A DNA stretch of 64,000 nucleotides from JAKAXS01 sp965279065 (GCA_965279065.1 OZ257134.1:3472001-3536000), one strand, 5' to 3'. Shown: positions 50,368-60,292, counted from the stretch's first letter. Program-made: numbers and translations. Notes: generated from the letters alone by a model not told the origin.

Positions 50368-51597
50368 CTAGCGCATCTGGTGTTCGAGGCTATCGCCCAC
50401 TTGCGGCTCGCAATCCGGCACCGCCGGCAGTGCTTCGGGATCGCGCACGCTCGCAGCGAAGACTGGCTGACGATAGATCCACGCCTGTTTCGGCCAGTCG
50501 TCCATGGATACGGAGCCGAGCATTTCCCGGTAGAACGTTTTGTACGTGAGCGGCACGAACCCATCCAGCGCTGCAGCGCCCTCGTGGTCCGGCGCAGAAC
50601 CCGGCAAGATGGCATCCGTCACGACGAACAGGCGGCGCGGCAGACCGAGCTGGCTCAAGACGGACCTCATTCCGCTCTCATGCCCCGCCAGAACGATGAA
50701 CCCGTACTGGCGCGGATCAAGCTCGGATATCGCTCTGACGTGAGCTCCCGAGAAGCCGTGCTGCGTCGATCCGCTGCCCGCCTGCTCGCTGACGATGCTA
50801 CCCGTTCCGGAGTTCACGAACACCGGCAGTTCCAGCCAATCGGCGAGCACGCTCAGCTGGTCCAAGCGTGCTCTTCGCGACGCGGCCCCACAGCTGTCGT
50901 CTACGCTGCCAGGTCCCGCGATATTCACAACCAGGGCCACGTTGCCTTTGCCGTTCTTGAACGGCTTGATTGCGAGCTTGCGGGGTCTGGCCTCTACTGC
51001 GACGGCAGGCGCCTTGCCCGCCATCAGCCTGGCGGCGTCGCGCTGATCGCCGATATGCACGCCCGCCTGACGCATCCGCTCAAGCGCCGGCTGAACGTTC
51101 CTTTCAGGCGAGATCACCGCATCTTTCACGAGCAGCACGTTGTAGCCCAGCTGGCGCAGGCCAAGCGCCGTCAACAGCACGCAGACGTCGGTTTCGGCCC
51201 CAATAATCACGACATGCGTAATTCCGGATCGCTCGAGCTGCTCGACCAGTGCCGGCAAATCGGACGCAGCATATTTCGTCTTGAAGAATGCGCGATGCCG
51301 CGGAGGCAGCGCCTCCTTGACCGCTGCGGGCATCGCGTGATCTCCGTCGTTAGCACTCTCGTACGTCACGTAGATCGGAATAGACGCACTCCCCGCTGTG
51401 CGTACGAGTTGCTCGGATATTTTCAGAGCGGTGGAGGTCGCCGGATTGAACGTTGCGTCGGCTATGAAGTGCTGCTGCAGATCGACGACAAGAAGCGCGG
51501 GCCGCACAACGGGAACGTTTGATAGAGCAGGAGACGTGGCGAAAGCGGCAAAGGCGATGACAAGCAGGAAGCGATACCGGACATTGACACAACGCAT
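50368..51597 (-). CDS. Secreted protein with two isochorismatase-fold domains, second one inactive
   Basis: 409 residues from ATG at 51597. A signal peptide ends near ATSPALSN. Domain one (about residues 30-195) has the full catalytic triad of cysteine hydrolases: Asp in LLVVDLQQHF, Lys in FFKTKYAA and Cys in IIGAETDVCVLLTALG. Domain two (about 220-380) repeats the fold (NVALVVNIAGPG, IVLAGHESGMRSVLSQL), but the Cys position is Arg and the Asp position is Asn, so it is probably non-catalytic and may help binding. Export to the periplasm is unusual for this superfamily, which is mostly cytoplasmic. Substrate unknown. Confidence 0.8.
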   Translation of the reverse strand: MRCVNVRYRFLLVIAFAAFATSPALSNVPVVRPALLVVDLQQHFIADATFNPATSTALKISEQLVRTAGSASIPIYVTYESANDGDHAMPAAVKEALPPRHRAFFKTKYAASDLPALVEQLERSGITHVVIIGAETDVCVLLTALGLRQLGYNVLLVKDAVISPERNVQPALERMRQAGVHIGDQRDAARLMAGKAPAVAVEARPRKLAIKPFKNGKGNVALVVNIAGPGSVDDSCGAASRRARLDQLSVLADWLELPVFVNSGTGSIVSEQAGSGSTQHGFSGAHVRAISELDPRQYGFIVLAGHESGMRSVLSQLGLPRRLFVVTDAILPGSAPDHEGAAALDGFVPLTYKTFYREMLGSVSMDDWPKQAWIYRQPVFAASVRDPEALPAVPDCEPQVGDSLEHQMR

Positions 51598-51818
51598 TGT
51601 CGAATTGAGACCTTTCTCAAAGCCATCGCGATCACGAGCCCCGACTATGGGAAGCGATGCCACCGATGTCTAGACCAGGAAAAGCGACGCCATCCCCGTA
51701 TCTCCCGACTTTGCCTGAAGACCATCGCCCTTTCCAAATTCGCCCGCATCCGGCATTCATATCCGCCAGCGGCGCGCCCAACCGAGGCACCTAGAACAGC
51801 CGCGGGAGGACGCCACGC

Positions 51819-53873
51819 ATGCCACGCCAAATACCGCATCTCGTCTGGGCCCTCGTTGCCGTCGTCGGCGCCGTCGCGCTCGGCATCGTGGCGCTCTCGC
51901 GTGGCGAGCCGATCAACGCCGTCTGGCTCGTCGCCGCGGCCATCTGCACCTACCTCATCGCCTTCCGCTACTACTCGACCTTCATCGCCAATCGCGCCCT
52001 GAAGCTCGACGCCAACCGCCCAACGCCGGCCGTGCGCCACAACGACGGCCTCGACTATTGCCCCACCGATCGCTGGGTGCTGTTCGGCCACCACTTCGCC
52101 GCCATAGCCGGCGCCGGACCTCTCGTCGGCCCCGTGCTCGCCGCCCAGATGGGCTACCTACCCGGCACGCTGTGGCTGTTGGCCGGCGTCGTCTTTGCCG
52201 GCGCCGTTCAGGACTTCATCGTGCTGTGGGCCTCGACGCGCCGTGACGGCCGTTCCCTCGGCGATATGATCCGTTCTGAGATGGGGCCCGCCGCCGGCAC
52301 CATCGCCCTCGTCGGCGTGCTTATGATCATGGTGATCCTGCTGGCCGTGCTCGCCCTCGTCGTCGTCAAGGCTTTGGCGCACAGCCCCTGGGGCACCTTC
52401 ACCGTCTTCGCCACCATGCCGATCGCCATCTTCATGGGCATCTACGGCCGCTACCTGCGCCCCGGCCAGATCGGCGAGATGTCGCTCATCGGTTTCGTGT
52501 TGCTGATGGCCTCGATCTGGGGCGGTCAGCTGATCGCGGAAAACCCTGACACCGCTGCGATGTTCACCTTCTCTGGCGAAGCCCTCGCCCTGATGCTGAT
52601 CGCCTACGGCTTCATCGCCTCGGTGTTGCCCGTGTGGCTGCTGCTGGCTCCGCGCGACTACCTGTCGACGTTCCTCAAGATCGGCACGATCGTCGGCCTC
52701 GCCATCGGCATCTTTATCGTCATGCCCGAGTTGAAGATGCCAGCCGTCACGCAGTTCGTCGACGGTACGGGCCCGGTCTTCAAGGGCACGCTGTTTCCCT
52801 TCCTCTTCATCACCATCGCCTGCGGCGCCGTCTCCGGCTTCCACGCCCTGATCTCGTCCGGCACCACGCCAAAAATGCTGGAGAACGAGGCGCACGCCCG
52901 CGTCATCGGTTACGGCGCCATGTTGATGGAAAGCTTCGTTGCCGTCATGGCACTCATCGCCGCCACGGCGCTGGAACCCGGCATCTACTTCGCCATGAAC
53001 AGTCCGCCAGCCGTCATCGGCACCACGGCAGAGCAAGCCGCCGCCACCATCTCCGGCTGGGGCTTCGTCGTCACGCCGGAGATGCTGACGCAGACCGCCC
53101 AGCAGGTCGGCGAAAGCACCATCCTCTCCCGCACCGGTGGCGCGCCGACGCTGGCCGTCGGCATGGCCGAGATTCTGTCGCGCGTCATCGGCGGCGATGC
53201 CTTCAAGGCCTTCTGGTATCACTTCGCCATCCTGTTCGAGGCGCTCTTCATCCTGACGACCATCGACGCCGGCACCCGCGTCTGCCGCTTCATGTTCCAG
53301 GATTTCCTCGGTCAGATGATCCCCTCGTTCCGCGATACGCAGGCGTGGGGTCCCAACATCCTCGCCACGCTGCTGGCCGTCAGCGCCTGGGGCTACTTCC
53401 TCTACCAGGGCGTCGTCGATCCGCTTGGCGGCATCAACACGCTATGGCCGCTGTTCGGCATCGCCAACCAGATGCTGGCCGCCATCGCCCTCATCCTCTG
53501 CACCGTCGTCCTGTTCCGCATGAAGCGCGAGCGCTATGCCTGGATCACCATTCTGCCGGCCACCTGGATCCTGATCTGCACCCTCACCGCCGGTTGGCAA
53601 AAGGTGTTTCACGAGAATCCGGCGATCGGCTTCCTTTCACACGCCCACAAATTCGGCGACGCGCTCGCCGCCGGCCAGATCCTGGCGCCCGCCAAGTCGC
53701 TCGACGACATGCATCGCATCGTCTTCAACGACTATCTCAACGCCACCATGGCCGGCATCTTCGTCGCGCTCGTGTTGTCGATGCTGGCGTTCGGCATCCG
53801 CGCCGCGTGGAACGCCCTCGGCAACCCGCGCGTCACCGCCAGCGAAGTCGAATTCGCGCAGCCGGCGGAGTGA
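51819..53873 (+). CDS. cstA: Carbon starvation protein CstA (pyruvate/peptide transporter)
   Basis: 684 residues, about 16 membrane helices. Conserved parts include the N-terminal YYSTFIANRALKLDANRPTP, DRWVLFGHHFAAIAGAGPLVGPVLA with its GAGP pair, and LFEALFILTTIDAGTRVCRF. CstA takes up pyruvate in E. coli together with a small YbdD partner, whose gene follows 5 bp later. The start at 51819 is preceded by GGGAGGA. Carbon-limited conditions are the expected time of expression; no regulatory site is seen in the 221-bp upstream gap. Confidence 0.94.
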   Translation: MPRQIPHLVWALVAVVGAVALGIVALSRGEPINAVWLVAAAICTYLIAFRYYSTFIANRALKLDANRPTPAVRHNDGLDYCPTDRWVLFGHHFAAIAGAGPLVGPVLAAQMGYLPGTLWLLAGVVFAGAVQDFIVLWASTRRDGRSLGDMIRSEMGPAAGTIALVGVLMIMVILLAVLALVVVKALAHSPWGTFTVFATMPIAIFMGIYGRYLRPGQIGEMSLIGFVLLMASIWGGQLIAENPDTAAMFTFSGEALALMLIAYGFIASVLPVWLLLAPRDYLSTFLKIGTIVGLAIGIFIVMPELKMPAVTQFVDGTGPVFKGTLFPFLFITIACGAVSGFHALISSGTTPKMLENEAHARVIGYGAMLMESFVAVMALIAATALEPGIYFAMNSPPAVIGTTAEQAAATISGWGFVVTPEMLTQTAQQVGESTILSRTGGAPTLAVGMAEILSRVIGGDAFKAFWYHFAILFEALFILTTIDAGTRVCRFMFQDFLGQMIPSFRDTQAWGPNILATLLAVSAWGYFLYQGVVDPLGGINTLWPLFGIANQMLAAIALILCTVVLFRMKRERYAWITILPATWILICTLTAGWQKVFHENPAIGFLSHAHKFGDALAAGQILAPAKSLDDMHRIVFNDYLNATMAGIFVALVLSMLAFGIRAAWNALGNPRVTASEVEFAQPAE

Positions 53874-53878
53874 CAGCC

Positions 53879-54082
53879 ATGCCGCATCAGCTCAGCCATC
53901 TCTATCGCCAGTTTCGCAGGACCGCCCGCCTGATGATCGGCGTGCCGGACTACGACAGTTATGTGGCGCACCGCCGCTCCGCCCATCCCGGCGAGCCGGT
54001 GATGACCTACGCCGAGTTCTTTCGCGAACGCCAAGACAGCCGCTACGGCGCCAAAGGCGGCAAGATCAGCCGCTGCTGCTAA
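53879..54082 (+). CDS. YbdD/YjiX-family small protein
   Basis: 67 residues, DUF466. The pattern MIGVPDYDSYVAHRRSAHPG and MTYAEFFRERQDSRYG, with the terminal RCC, is the family signature. These proteins are the small partners of CstA-type pyruvate carriers. It begins 5 bp after the cstA stop, so the two are co-translated. The upstream ATG at 53879 is used. Confidence 0.88.
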   Translation: MPHQLSHLYRQFRRTARLMIGVPDYDSYVAHRRSAHPGEPVMTYAEFFRERQDSRYGAKGGKISRCC

Positions 54083-54195
54083 GACCAACATCGGCCCTAT
54101 CACACCGACCGATGTCACACTTGCCGTGATCTCACCACATCCGGGCGCCATACGCCCGGCAACGAGCGGACAGAAACATCACCAACGAGGTTCCC

Positions 54196-54618
54196 ATGAC
54201 CAAGCGGCTCTCTCCGCCGGAGGCGCTCATCTACTGCATGTTCACCGCCTCCACCGTCGACCGCACGGTGTCGACGGATGAACTGACCCGCATCGGCTCG
54301 ATCGTGCACGAGCTGCCGGCCTTCAAAGGCTACGAGCGGGACTGGTTCAGCGACGAAGCCCAGGCCTGCGGCCAGTTGCTGAGCAAGCCGGGCGGCGTCG
54401 AAGCCGTCCTCGATCGCGTCAGCGAGGCCCTACCCGCTGAATTGCGCGAAACCGCCTACGTCCTGGCCTGCGAAGTCGTCGAGACCGATCTGAAATTCCG
54501 CTCGGAAGAACGCCGCTTCCTGGAAATGCTCGCGGCCAAGTTCAATCTCGATCGCCTGATCGTCGCCGCCTTGGAACGCGCTGTCAAAGCCCGTCACCGC
54601 AACGTCTCACACGGGTGA
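54196..54618 (+). CDS. TerB-like helical protein
   Basis: 140 residues, all helical. PPEALIYCMFTASTVDRTVSTDELTRI begins the tellurite-resistance TerB fold, and the conserved ETDLKFRSEERRFLEMLAAKFNL places the acidic metal-binding residues. The protein is single-domain, so it resembles the stand-alone TerB/DjlA-linked type rather than a full ter system. Its last 12 bp overlap the convergent hydrolase. Confidence 0.82.
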   Translation: MTKRLSPPEALIYCMFTASTVDRTVSTDELTRIGSIVHELPAFKGYERDWFSDEAQACGQLLSKPGGVEAVLDRVSEALPAELRETAYVLACEVVETDLKFRSEERRFLEMLAAKFNLDRLIVAALERAVKARHRNVSHG

Positions 54619-55233
54619 GGCGACGAACGCCTTCACGGTGTCGGCCACGCCCTCCATCACGCCGCGGCCGGCGCCTTTCAGATCGTGATCGCCGTTCTCG
54701 ATCCAGCGCAGCGTGATCGCCGGCGACAGGCCATACCCGGCCACCTCGTCACGCGTGCCGAACGGATCGCGCGTTCCCTGCACGATCAACGCCGGACAGC
54801 GCAACGTCTGCAGGTGCGCCGTGCGCAGCTTTGCCGGCTGCCCGACGGGATGAAACGGATAGCCGATGCACGCGAGCCCCGCGATTGCGCCTGTGTCGAA
54901 AAGCTTGTCCGCCACCATGCTCGCCACGCGTCCGCCCATCGACTTGCCGCCGATGAACAATCGCTGCCCCCGACGCAACGACTTGGACACCTGCGCGACG
55001 ACCGCTTCATATTCCCCGCACAACGTTTCGGCGCGCGGCGGAGGCCGTTTCGATCCGCCGTCGCGGCGCGCCGCCATGTAGGCGAAATCGAAGCGATGCA
55101 CGCATACGTCCGCCGCTGACATGAGCGAAGCGAATCTCTCCAGGAACGCGCTCGAAAGCCCCGCTCCCGCACCGTGCGCAAAGATAAGATGGGACGCCGC
55201 GTCCCGCTCTCCAGTGCTGACGATGTCGACCAT
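54607..55233 (-). CDS. Alpha/beta hydrolase of the KANL3/TEX30 type
   Basis: 208 residues. The early HGAGAGLSSAFLE oxyanion-type loop, VHRFDFAYMAARR, the nucleophile elbow FIGGKSMGGRVASM with Ser, PALIVQGTRDPFG (catalytic Asp) and ENGDHDLK (His) make a complete Ser-Asp-His triad. Bacterial members have no assigned substrate. The start is ATG at 55233, divergent from mepA. Confidence 0.87.
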   Translation of the reverse strand: MVDIVSTGERDAASHLIFAHGAGAGLSSAFLERFASLMSAADVCVHRFDFAYMAARRDGGSKRPPPRAETLCGEYEAVVAQVSKSLRRGQRLFIGGKSMGGRVASMVADKLFDTGAIAGLACIGYPFHPVGQPAKLRTAHLQTLRCPALIVQGTRDPFGTRDEVAGYGLSPAITLRWIENGDHDLKGAGRGVMEGVADTVKAFVASPV

Positions 55234-55403
55234 CTCACGGCCCCGCGATACGTTTCCTCAACAGTTCCTGATCTGTAGCACGCCACGGCTAACCTCCGAC
55301 GCGGCGTACACAGGCCATGGGAAAGTCACCCGCACGCGTCTTGTCTGTCGCATTTTGGCCTTCGGACACGGTAGGATGCGGCGCAAAGCGGGAGAACTTC
55401 GCG

Positions 55404-56879
55404 ATGCGCAGCGGGATAGCCGCCGCACTCTGTCTGGCGACCCTCCTCGCCTGCCCGGCGTCAGCCGAGCCGGTCTCGCCCCCGTCTGCGCCGGCCAATG
55501 CAGCCGCCGCGGCCGCCCTGGCTGCAAAGGCCGCATCGCCAAAGCGGCCCGAGGCAGCGGCGTCCAAAACTGAAACCGACAAGCAGCAGACTGCAACCGC
55601 CCCCCCGACGCCGCAACCGGCACAGCCCGCCCCCGCGGCCAGCACCAATGACGAAGCTCCCGCCGAGCCGGGCACCACGCCCGACGCGCCGCCGCAAACC
55701 GCAGCCGCACCGGCAACAGCGCCGGATGTCAAGGCTGCCCCGCAGTCCACGGCAGCAGTGAAACCCGACGCGGCAGACCCTCCGGCGCCGCCTGCGGGTG
55801 ATGCCCCCGCCGAAACGGTCTCACCCCCCGAGCCTGCACCGGAAGGCAAATCGAAGCCGAAGTTGATCGCCGCCAAGACCCTGTTCGGCGCCGCCAAGAA
55901 CCCCGCACCACTCGCCGCACGCGCCATCGGCACGTATGCTCGCGGCTGCCTCGCGGGCGCCAAGCCGCTCGCCGTCGACGGGCCGACGTGGCAGGCGATG
56001 CGTCTCTCCCGCAACCGCACGTGGGGTCACCCCGATCTGATCGCGCTGCTGGAACGCTTCGCCGGGGAAGTGAAGGAGGACGGCTGGCCGGGCCTGCTCG
56101 TCGGCGACCTCTCCCAGCCGCGTGGTGGCCCCATGCTGACCGGACACGCCAGCCATCAGCTTGGCCTCGACGCCGACATCTGGTTCACGCCGATGCCGGA
56201 TCACCGCCTCAGCAAGAAGGAGCGCGAGACACTGTCCGCCACCTCGATGCTGGCGGATGACAGCCTGTCCGTCGATCCCAAGGTCTGGACGGATTCGCGC
56301 GTGAAGATCATCAAGCGCATCGCCTCTTATTCCAAGGTAGAGCGTGTGCTCGTGCACCCGGCGATCAAGAAGGCGCTGTGCGATGCTGGCGGCACCGACC
56401 GGCGCTGGCTCAACAAGGTCCGCCCCTACTGGGGCCATTTCTATCACTTCCACGTTCGCATCGGCTGCCCGGCAGGCTCCGCCGGCTGCAAGCCGCAAGC
56501 CCCTGTTCCCGGCGACGACGGTTGCGGCAAGGAACTGGACGACTGGTTCAAATTGCTGACGCGCAAACCCAAGCCGAGGCCACCCGGAGAGCCGAAAATC
56601 GTCGTCAAGCCGACGCCACCCAAGCGGCCTGTCACGCTGGACGACTTGCCCTCCGAGTGCCGCACCGTTCTGGCGACAGGCAGCGATATCAAGCTGCCGG
56701 CACCGACCGTAGCCTCGACCACGGGCCACAAGGCGAAGGCGGGCAAGCCCGCTGCTGGGACACAGCCTGCCGGCGCGAAGCCGGCAGCGGCAACACCCCC
56801 TGCCAAGCCGACGGAAAAGAAGGCCGCCCCTACAAAAGCGGCCGCGGCAAAACCAGTCGAGAAGACCAAGAAGGAATAG
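55404..56879 (+). CDS. mepA: Penicillin-insensitive murein endopeptidase MepA with long low-complexity arms
   Basis: 491 residues from ATG at 55404 behind GGGAG. A signal peptide (ALCLATLLACPASAE) is followed by about 130 residues rich in Ala, Pro and Lys, a likely flexible wall-spanning linker. The M74 core spans about 170-400: GHASHQLGLDADIWF with zinc ligands, then YWGHFYHFHVRIGCP for the second His. The Cys-rich stretch CPAGSAGCK...DGCGKELDDW is typical. A C-terminal Lys/Pro/Ala tail follows. It cuts D-alanyl-meso-DAP cross-links in murein. E. coli MepA is about 270 residues, so the arms are distinctive. Confidence 0.9.
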   Translation: MRSGIAAALCLATLLACPASAEPVSPPSAPANAAAAAALAAKAASPKRPEAAASKTETDKQQTATAPPTPQPAQPAPAASTNDEAPAEPGTTPDAPPQTAAAPATAPDVKAAPQSTAAVKPDAADPPAPPAGDAPAETVSPPEPAPEGKSKPKLIAAKTLFGAAKNPAPLAARAIGTYARGCLAGAKPLAVDGPTWQAMRLSRNRTWGHPDLIALLERFAGEVKEDGWPGLLVGDLSQPRGGPMLTGHASHQLGLDADIWFTPMPDHRLSKKERETLSATSMLADDSLSVDPKVWTDSRVKIIKRIASYSKVERVLVHPAIKKALCDAGGTDRRWLNKVRPYWGHFYHFHVRIGCPAGSAGCKPQAPVPGDDGCGKELDDWFKLLTRKPKPRPPGEPKIVVKPTPPKRPVTLDDLPSECRTVLATGSDIKLPAPTVASTTGHKAKAGKPAAGTQPAGAKPAAATPPAKPTEKKAAPTKAAAAKPVEKTKKE

Positions 56880-56896
56880 CCGTCGGCCGCGTGTCG

Positions 56897-59023
56897 CTAC
56901 GCGACCTCGGCGAGCCGGCCCAGGATTGAGCCCAATTCGCCGAGCGGCTTGGCCGGGCTGAACAGATAACCTTGCATCTCGGTGCACCGCAGCCCTTCGA
57001 CGATCCGCCTCTGCTCGGCGTTCTCGACGCCTTCCGCCGTCGTCGTCATGCCGAGTGCCTGAGCCAGGCCGACGATTGCTGAAAGGACGTCGTACCCGTC
57101 TGTCGAAATCGATGCGTCGCGAATAAACGCGCGATCGATCTTGATCTTGTCGAACGGGAATGTCCGCAGCGAGCACAGCGACGAATACCCGGTACCGAAA
57201 TCGTCCATCGCGACCTCGACACCGAGCGCCCGAATTTGCGTCAAAACGGCGATGGCGCTGTCGATGTTGCTCATGACGGCAGATTCCGTCACCTCGATCT
57301 GCAGCAGCCGCGGCGGCAGGCCGCTCTGCTCCAGTGTAGCCTTCAACCGGTCGAAGAACCCGGCTCGGTCGAGTTCGAGGGCCGAGACATTGACCGCGAC
57401 CTTAATTCCATCACGCCAGGAGGCAGCATCCCGGCACGCCCGGCGCATCACGAAATCGCCGAGGTCGACGATCATGCCCGTTTCCTCCGCGATCGGGATG
57501 AACTCGACCGGTGAAACCAGTCCGTGCTGCGGATGGTGCCAGCGCACCAGCGCCTCCATGCAGGTGACTTCGCCGCTGTCCAGCGCCACCAGCGGCTGAT
57601 AGTAGACGTTCAATTCGTCGTTCGCGATCGCGTGCTTCAGATCGGTTTCAAGGGAGCTGCGCGCGCGGATCTTCTCGTCCATCTCCGGCTCGAAGAAGCG
57701 GAAGGCGCCGCGGCCATCCTGCTTGGCCACATACATGGCCACGTCCGAGCAGCGGAACAATTCGTCGGGCATTGAGCTGTCTTCCGGCAGCATGGCGATG
57801 CCGATGCTGACGCCGACGTGCAGCTGCCGCCCCTGCACGGTTACCGGCGTGCGCATATCCGCCAGGATACGCCGCGCGATCATCGCTGCCTCCAGCCGCG
57901 TGCAGTCGTCCTTGAGCAGGATGCCGTACTCGTCGCCGCCAAGCCGCGCCACCATGTCCTGGTCGCGGACACAGCTCCGCAAGCGCCGCGCCACTTCCTT
58001 GAGCAGCGCATCGCCTGCCGCGTGCCCCAGCGTGTCGTTGACCGCCTTGAACTTGTCGAGATCCAGAAACAGCAGCGCGCCGGAGCGGCCGTGCGACGTG
58101 TCCCGCACCGCCTGCTGCATGACTTCCGTCAACGAGAAGCGGTTCGGCAAACCGGTCAACGCATCGTGGCGGGCCAGATGCACGACACGATATTCGCTGC
58201 GCCGGCGGTCCGTGATGTCGATCACCGCCAGCAGCACACAGGGCTCGTTGTCGTAGCTGAGGCACGAAGCGCGCAATTCGACTTCGATGATCTCGCCGTT
58301 GCGCCGCACATGCTTGAACGTGCGTCCCGCGAAGGCCTGCGTGACGTCCGCTTGCGTCTCGCCGGGCAAAGCGCCGGCTTCGACGGCGCAGTGAATGGCC
58401 GCCAGAGGCAGCCGCGTCATCTCCGGCGATGTATAGCCGTAGTGTGCCAGCGCGGCGTCATTGGCCGCCGCGATGTCCCAGGTTCCGCGCCGGCAAACCA
58501 GCATCGGCAACGGATTGCTCTCAAACAGCAGCCGGAACGACGCCTCGCGTTGCTTCATCTCGGTAATGTCCACGCGCAGGCTGACGAGACCGCCGTCCGG
58601 CATCGGCCGGTCCTCGATCAGGGTACAGCGCCCGTCCGACAACGCCTGCTCGTAGCGCGGACCCGGATTGCGCAGGCGAACGAGACGCTCTGCGAGCCAG
58701 TCCTCTTCGCGGCCAGCCGCCTCTGGATATTCGCCGCGCGCGATGCCCGCCCGAACCGCGTCTTCCAGCGTGGCGCCGACCTGAATGAGATCGGCCGTGT
58801 TGGGGTACATCGCGAGATACTGCTTGTTCCAGGCGACGTATCGGCCTTCGGCGTCAAGGATGACGATGCCTTCCGGCAGCGTATCGAGCGCATCGAGCAG
58901 CCGCAGCTGCGTCACCCGTGCGATTTCGAGGTCGGCCTGCGCCTGCGCCATGCGGTGGCTCGGCCTGACCCAGTCAACGATGCGCTGACCCAGGCCGGCG
59001 AGAAACGTGCCCTCAATAAACAT
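56897..59023 (-). CDS. PAS-PAS-GGDEF-EAL cyclic-di-GMP regulator
   Basis: 708 residues. Two PAS domains (about 45-150 and 165-275; the first contains PEGIVILDAEGRYVAWNKQY) precede GGDEF (285-445) and EAL (455-700) domains. The diguanylate-cyclase site reads ARLGGDEYGILL, so Tyr replaces the usual Phe. The phosphodiesterase part keeps EAL in CMEALVRWHH, then VNVSALELDRAGF and FGTGYSSLCSLRTF. Both activities may be present, controlled by signals in the PAS domains. It has no membrane segment, so it is probably cytoplasmic. Confidence 0.92.
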   Translation of the reverse strand: MFIEGTFLAGLGQRIVDWVRPSHRMAQAQADLEIARVTQLRLLDALDTLPEGIVILDAEGRYVAWNKQYLAMYPNTADLIQVGATLEDAVRAGIARGEYPEAAGREEDWLAERLVRLRNPGPRYEQALSDGRCTLIEDRPMPDGGLVSLRVDITEMKQREASFRLLFESNPLPMLVCRRGTWDIAAANDAALAHYGYTSPEMTRLPLAAIHCAVEAGALPGETQADVTQAFAGRTFKHVRRNGEIIEVELRASCLSYDNEPCVLLAVIDITDRRRSEYRVVHLARHDALTGLPNRFSLTEVMQQAVRDTSHGRSGALLFLDLDKFKAVNDTLGHAAGDALLKEVARRLRSCVRDQDMVARLGGDEYGILLKDDCTRLEAAMIARRILADMRTPVTVQGRQLHVGVSIGIAMLPEDSSMPDELFRCSDVAMYVAKQDGRGAFRFFEPEMDEKIRARSSLETDLKHAIANDELNVYYQPLVALDSGEVTCMEALVRWHHPQHGLVSPVEFIPIAEETGMIVDLGDFVMRRACRDAASWRDGIKVAVNVSALELDRAGFFDRLKATLEQSGLPPRLLQIEVTESAVMSNIDSAIAVLTQIRALGVEVAMDDFGTGYSSLCSLRTFPFDKIKIDRAFIRDASISTDGYDVLSAIVGLAQALGMTTTAEGVENAEQRRIVEGLRCTEMQGYLFSPAKPLGELGSILGRLAEVA

Positions 59024-59234
59024 AGTTTGACTGCAGCCCCTAACGAACGCGACGTCAGAAGCTAACCGCGATCGAGTTAATGTTGCGTTGCAAAAAATCG
59101 TTGCAATTCAATGATAAAACTTCGTCTACAGACAGTGCGCCGCCTGCCGATACTAATCGGCGTTCACGGACTCGTAAGGCAATTGGCCCATACTTCATGG
59201 AAATCCCCGCCTTGCCATTTGAGGTTTGCGGCAA

Positions 59235-59573
59235 ATGACGACGTCAGCCACGGCCACTGCACCGACGCCCTCTCCGAGAACTGCGCGATCCCCGACGAGC
59301 GACGCACGCTTTCCCTTCATGCATGCGCGCGACACCCTGAAGGCCGGTGACCTGGCCGAGGTGACGTGTTCGCATCAGTGCTCCGTCATGCTGATGGACG
59401 ACGAGAATCTCACTCAGTTCATCGATGGCCGCAAATTCCATTACTACGGCGGCTTCTATCAGAAGCTGCCGGCGCAAATTCCCGCCCCGACGTCCGGTGC
59501 CTGGAATGTGGTCGTCCACATGGGCGCGTCGAAGACTCCGTTCGCCTACAGCATCGCCTTCCGCAAGCGCTGA
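59235..59573 (+). CDS. DUF1883 family small protein
   Basis: 112 residues from ATG at 59235. The conserved part MHARDTLKAGDLAEVTCSHQ, VMLMDDENLTQFIDGRKFHYYGG and GAWNVVVHMGA matches DUF1883, a beta-rich domain of unknown function. The first 38 residues are Thr/Ala/Pro-rich and could be non-coding; the second Met near residue 39 is an alternative start. No partner genes. Confidence 0.78.
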   Translation: MTTSATATAPTPSPRTARSPTSDARFPFMHARDTLKAGDLAEVTCSHQCSVMLMDDENLTQFIDGRKFHYYGGFYQKLPAQIPAPTSGAWNVVVHMGASKTPFAYSIAFRKR

Positions 59574-59596
59574 GTTGAGCAGCTCACGCCGGTGTG

Positions 59597-59621
59597 CGTG
59601 ACGCGCCTATGGCGCATCACG
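59597..59621. terminator. Hairpin between convergent genes
   Basis: CGTGA-C-GCGC / GCGC-A-TCACG: a 9-bp interrupted stem around a short loop, in the 59-bp gap between convergent genes. No T tract. Confidence 0.45.
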
Positions 59622-59632
59622 CGTCAACCAGT

Positions 59633-60292
59633 TCACTCCGCGGCAACGCCGGTCGGCAACGGGCAACCGACCCCCGTGCCGCCCACGCCGCAATACCCGT
59701 GCGGCACCTTCGCTAGGTACTGCTGGTGATAGTCCTCGGCAAAGTAGAACTCCGGTGCGGGCAGGATCTCCGTTGTGATCGCGCCGTAGCCCGCCGCCGA
59801 CAGCCGCTTCTGGTACTCGGCCCTGGTCGTCTCGGCGGCCGCCCGCTGTGCCTCCGAGAACGTATAGATCCCCGACCGGTACTGCGTACCAGCGTCATTG
59901 CCCTGCCGCATGCCCTGCGTCGGATCGTGGCCTTCCCAGAACGTCTTCAACAGCTGTCCATAGCTGATCGTCTTGGGATCGAACGCCACCAGCACCACCT
60001 CGTTGTGGCCGGTCCGGCCCGTGCAGACTTCGTCGTAGGTCGCATTGGGCGTCAGCCCGCCGGCATAGCCCACGGCCGTGATCCAGATGCCGTCGGACAA
60101 CTGCCAGAACTTTCGCTCCACGCCCCAGAAACAGCCCATCCCGAACATCGCCAGTTGGGTGCCCTCCGGATACGGCCCCTTCAGCGGGCGGCCGAAGATG
60201 AAATGCTCTTCCGCCGTCGGCAGGGGCGCTGAGCGGCCCTTCAGAGCCGTCTCGGCCGTCGGCAACTGTGCGCTCTTGCGTGAGAACAGCAT
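59633..60292 (-). CDS. msrA: Peptide-methionine (S)-S-oxide reductase
   Basis: 219 residues. Repairs oxidised methionine. The catalytic motif is FGMGCFWGVER with its cysteine. VGYAGGLTPNATYDEVCTGRTGHNEVV and LLKTFWEGHDPTQGMRQGND are the family core. The C-terminal YCGVGGTGVGCPLP provides recycling cysteines. No signal peptide, so cytoplasmic. Preceded by AGGAG; the N-terminal 25 residues are less conserved. Confidence 0.95.
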   Translation of the reverse strand: MLFSRKSAQLPTAETALKGRSAPLPTAEEHFIFGRPLKGPYPEGTQLAMFGMGCFWGVERKFWQLSDGIWITAVGYAGGLTPNATYDEVCTGRTGHNEVVLVAFDPKTISYGQLLKTFWEGHDPTQGMRQGNDAGTQYRSGIYTFSEAQRAAAETTRAEYQKRLSAAGYGAITTEILPAPEFYFAEDYHQQYLAKVPHGYCGVGGTGVGCPLPTGVAAE

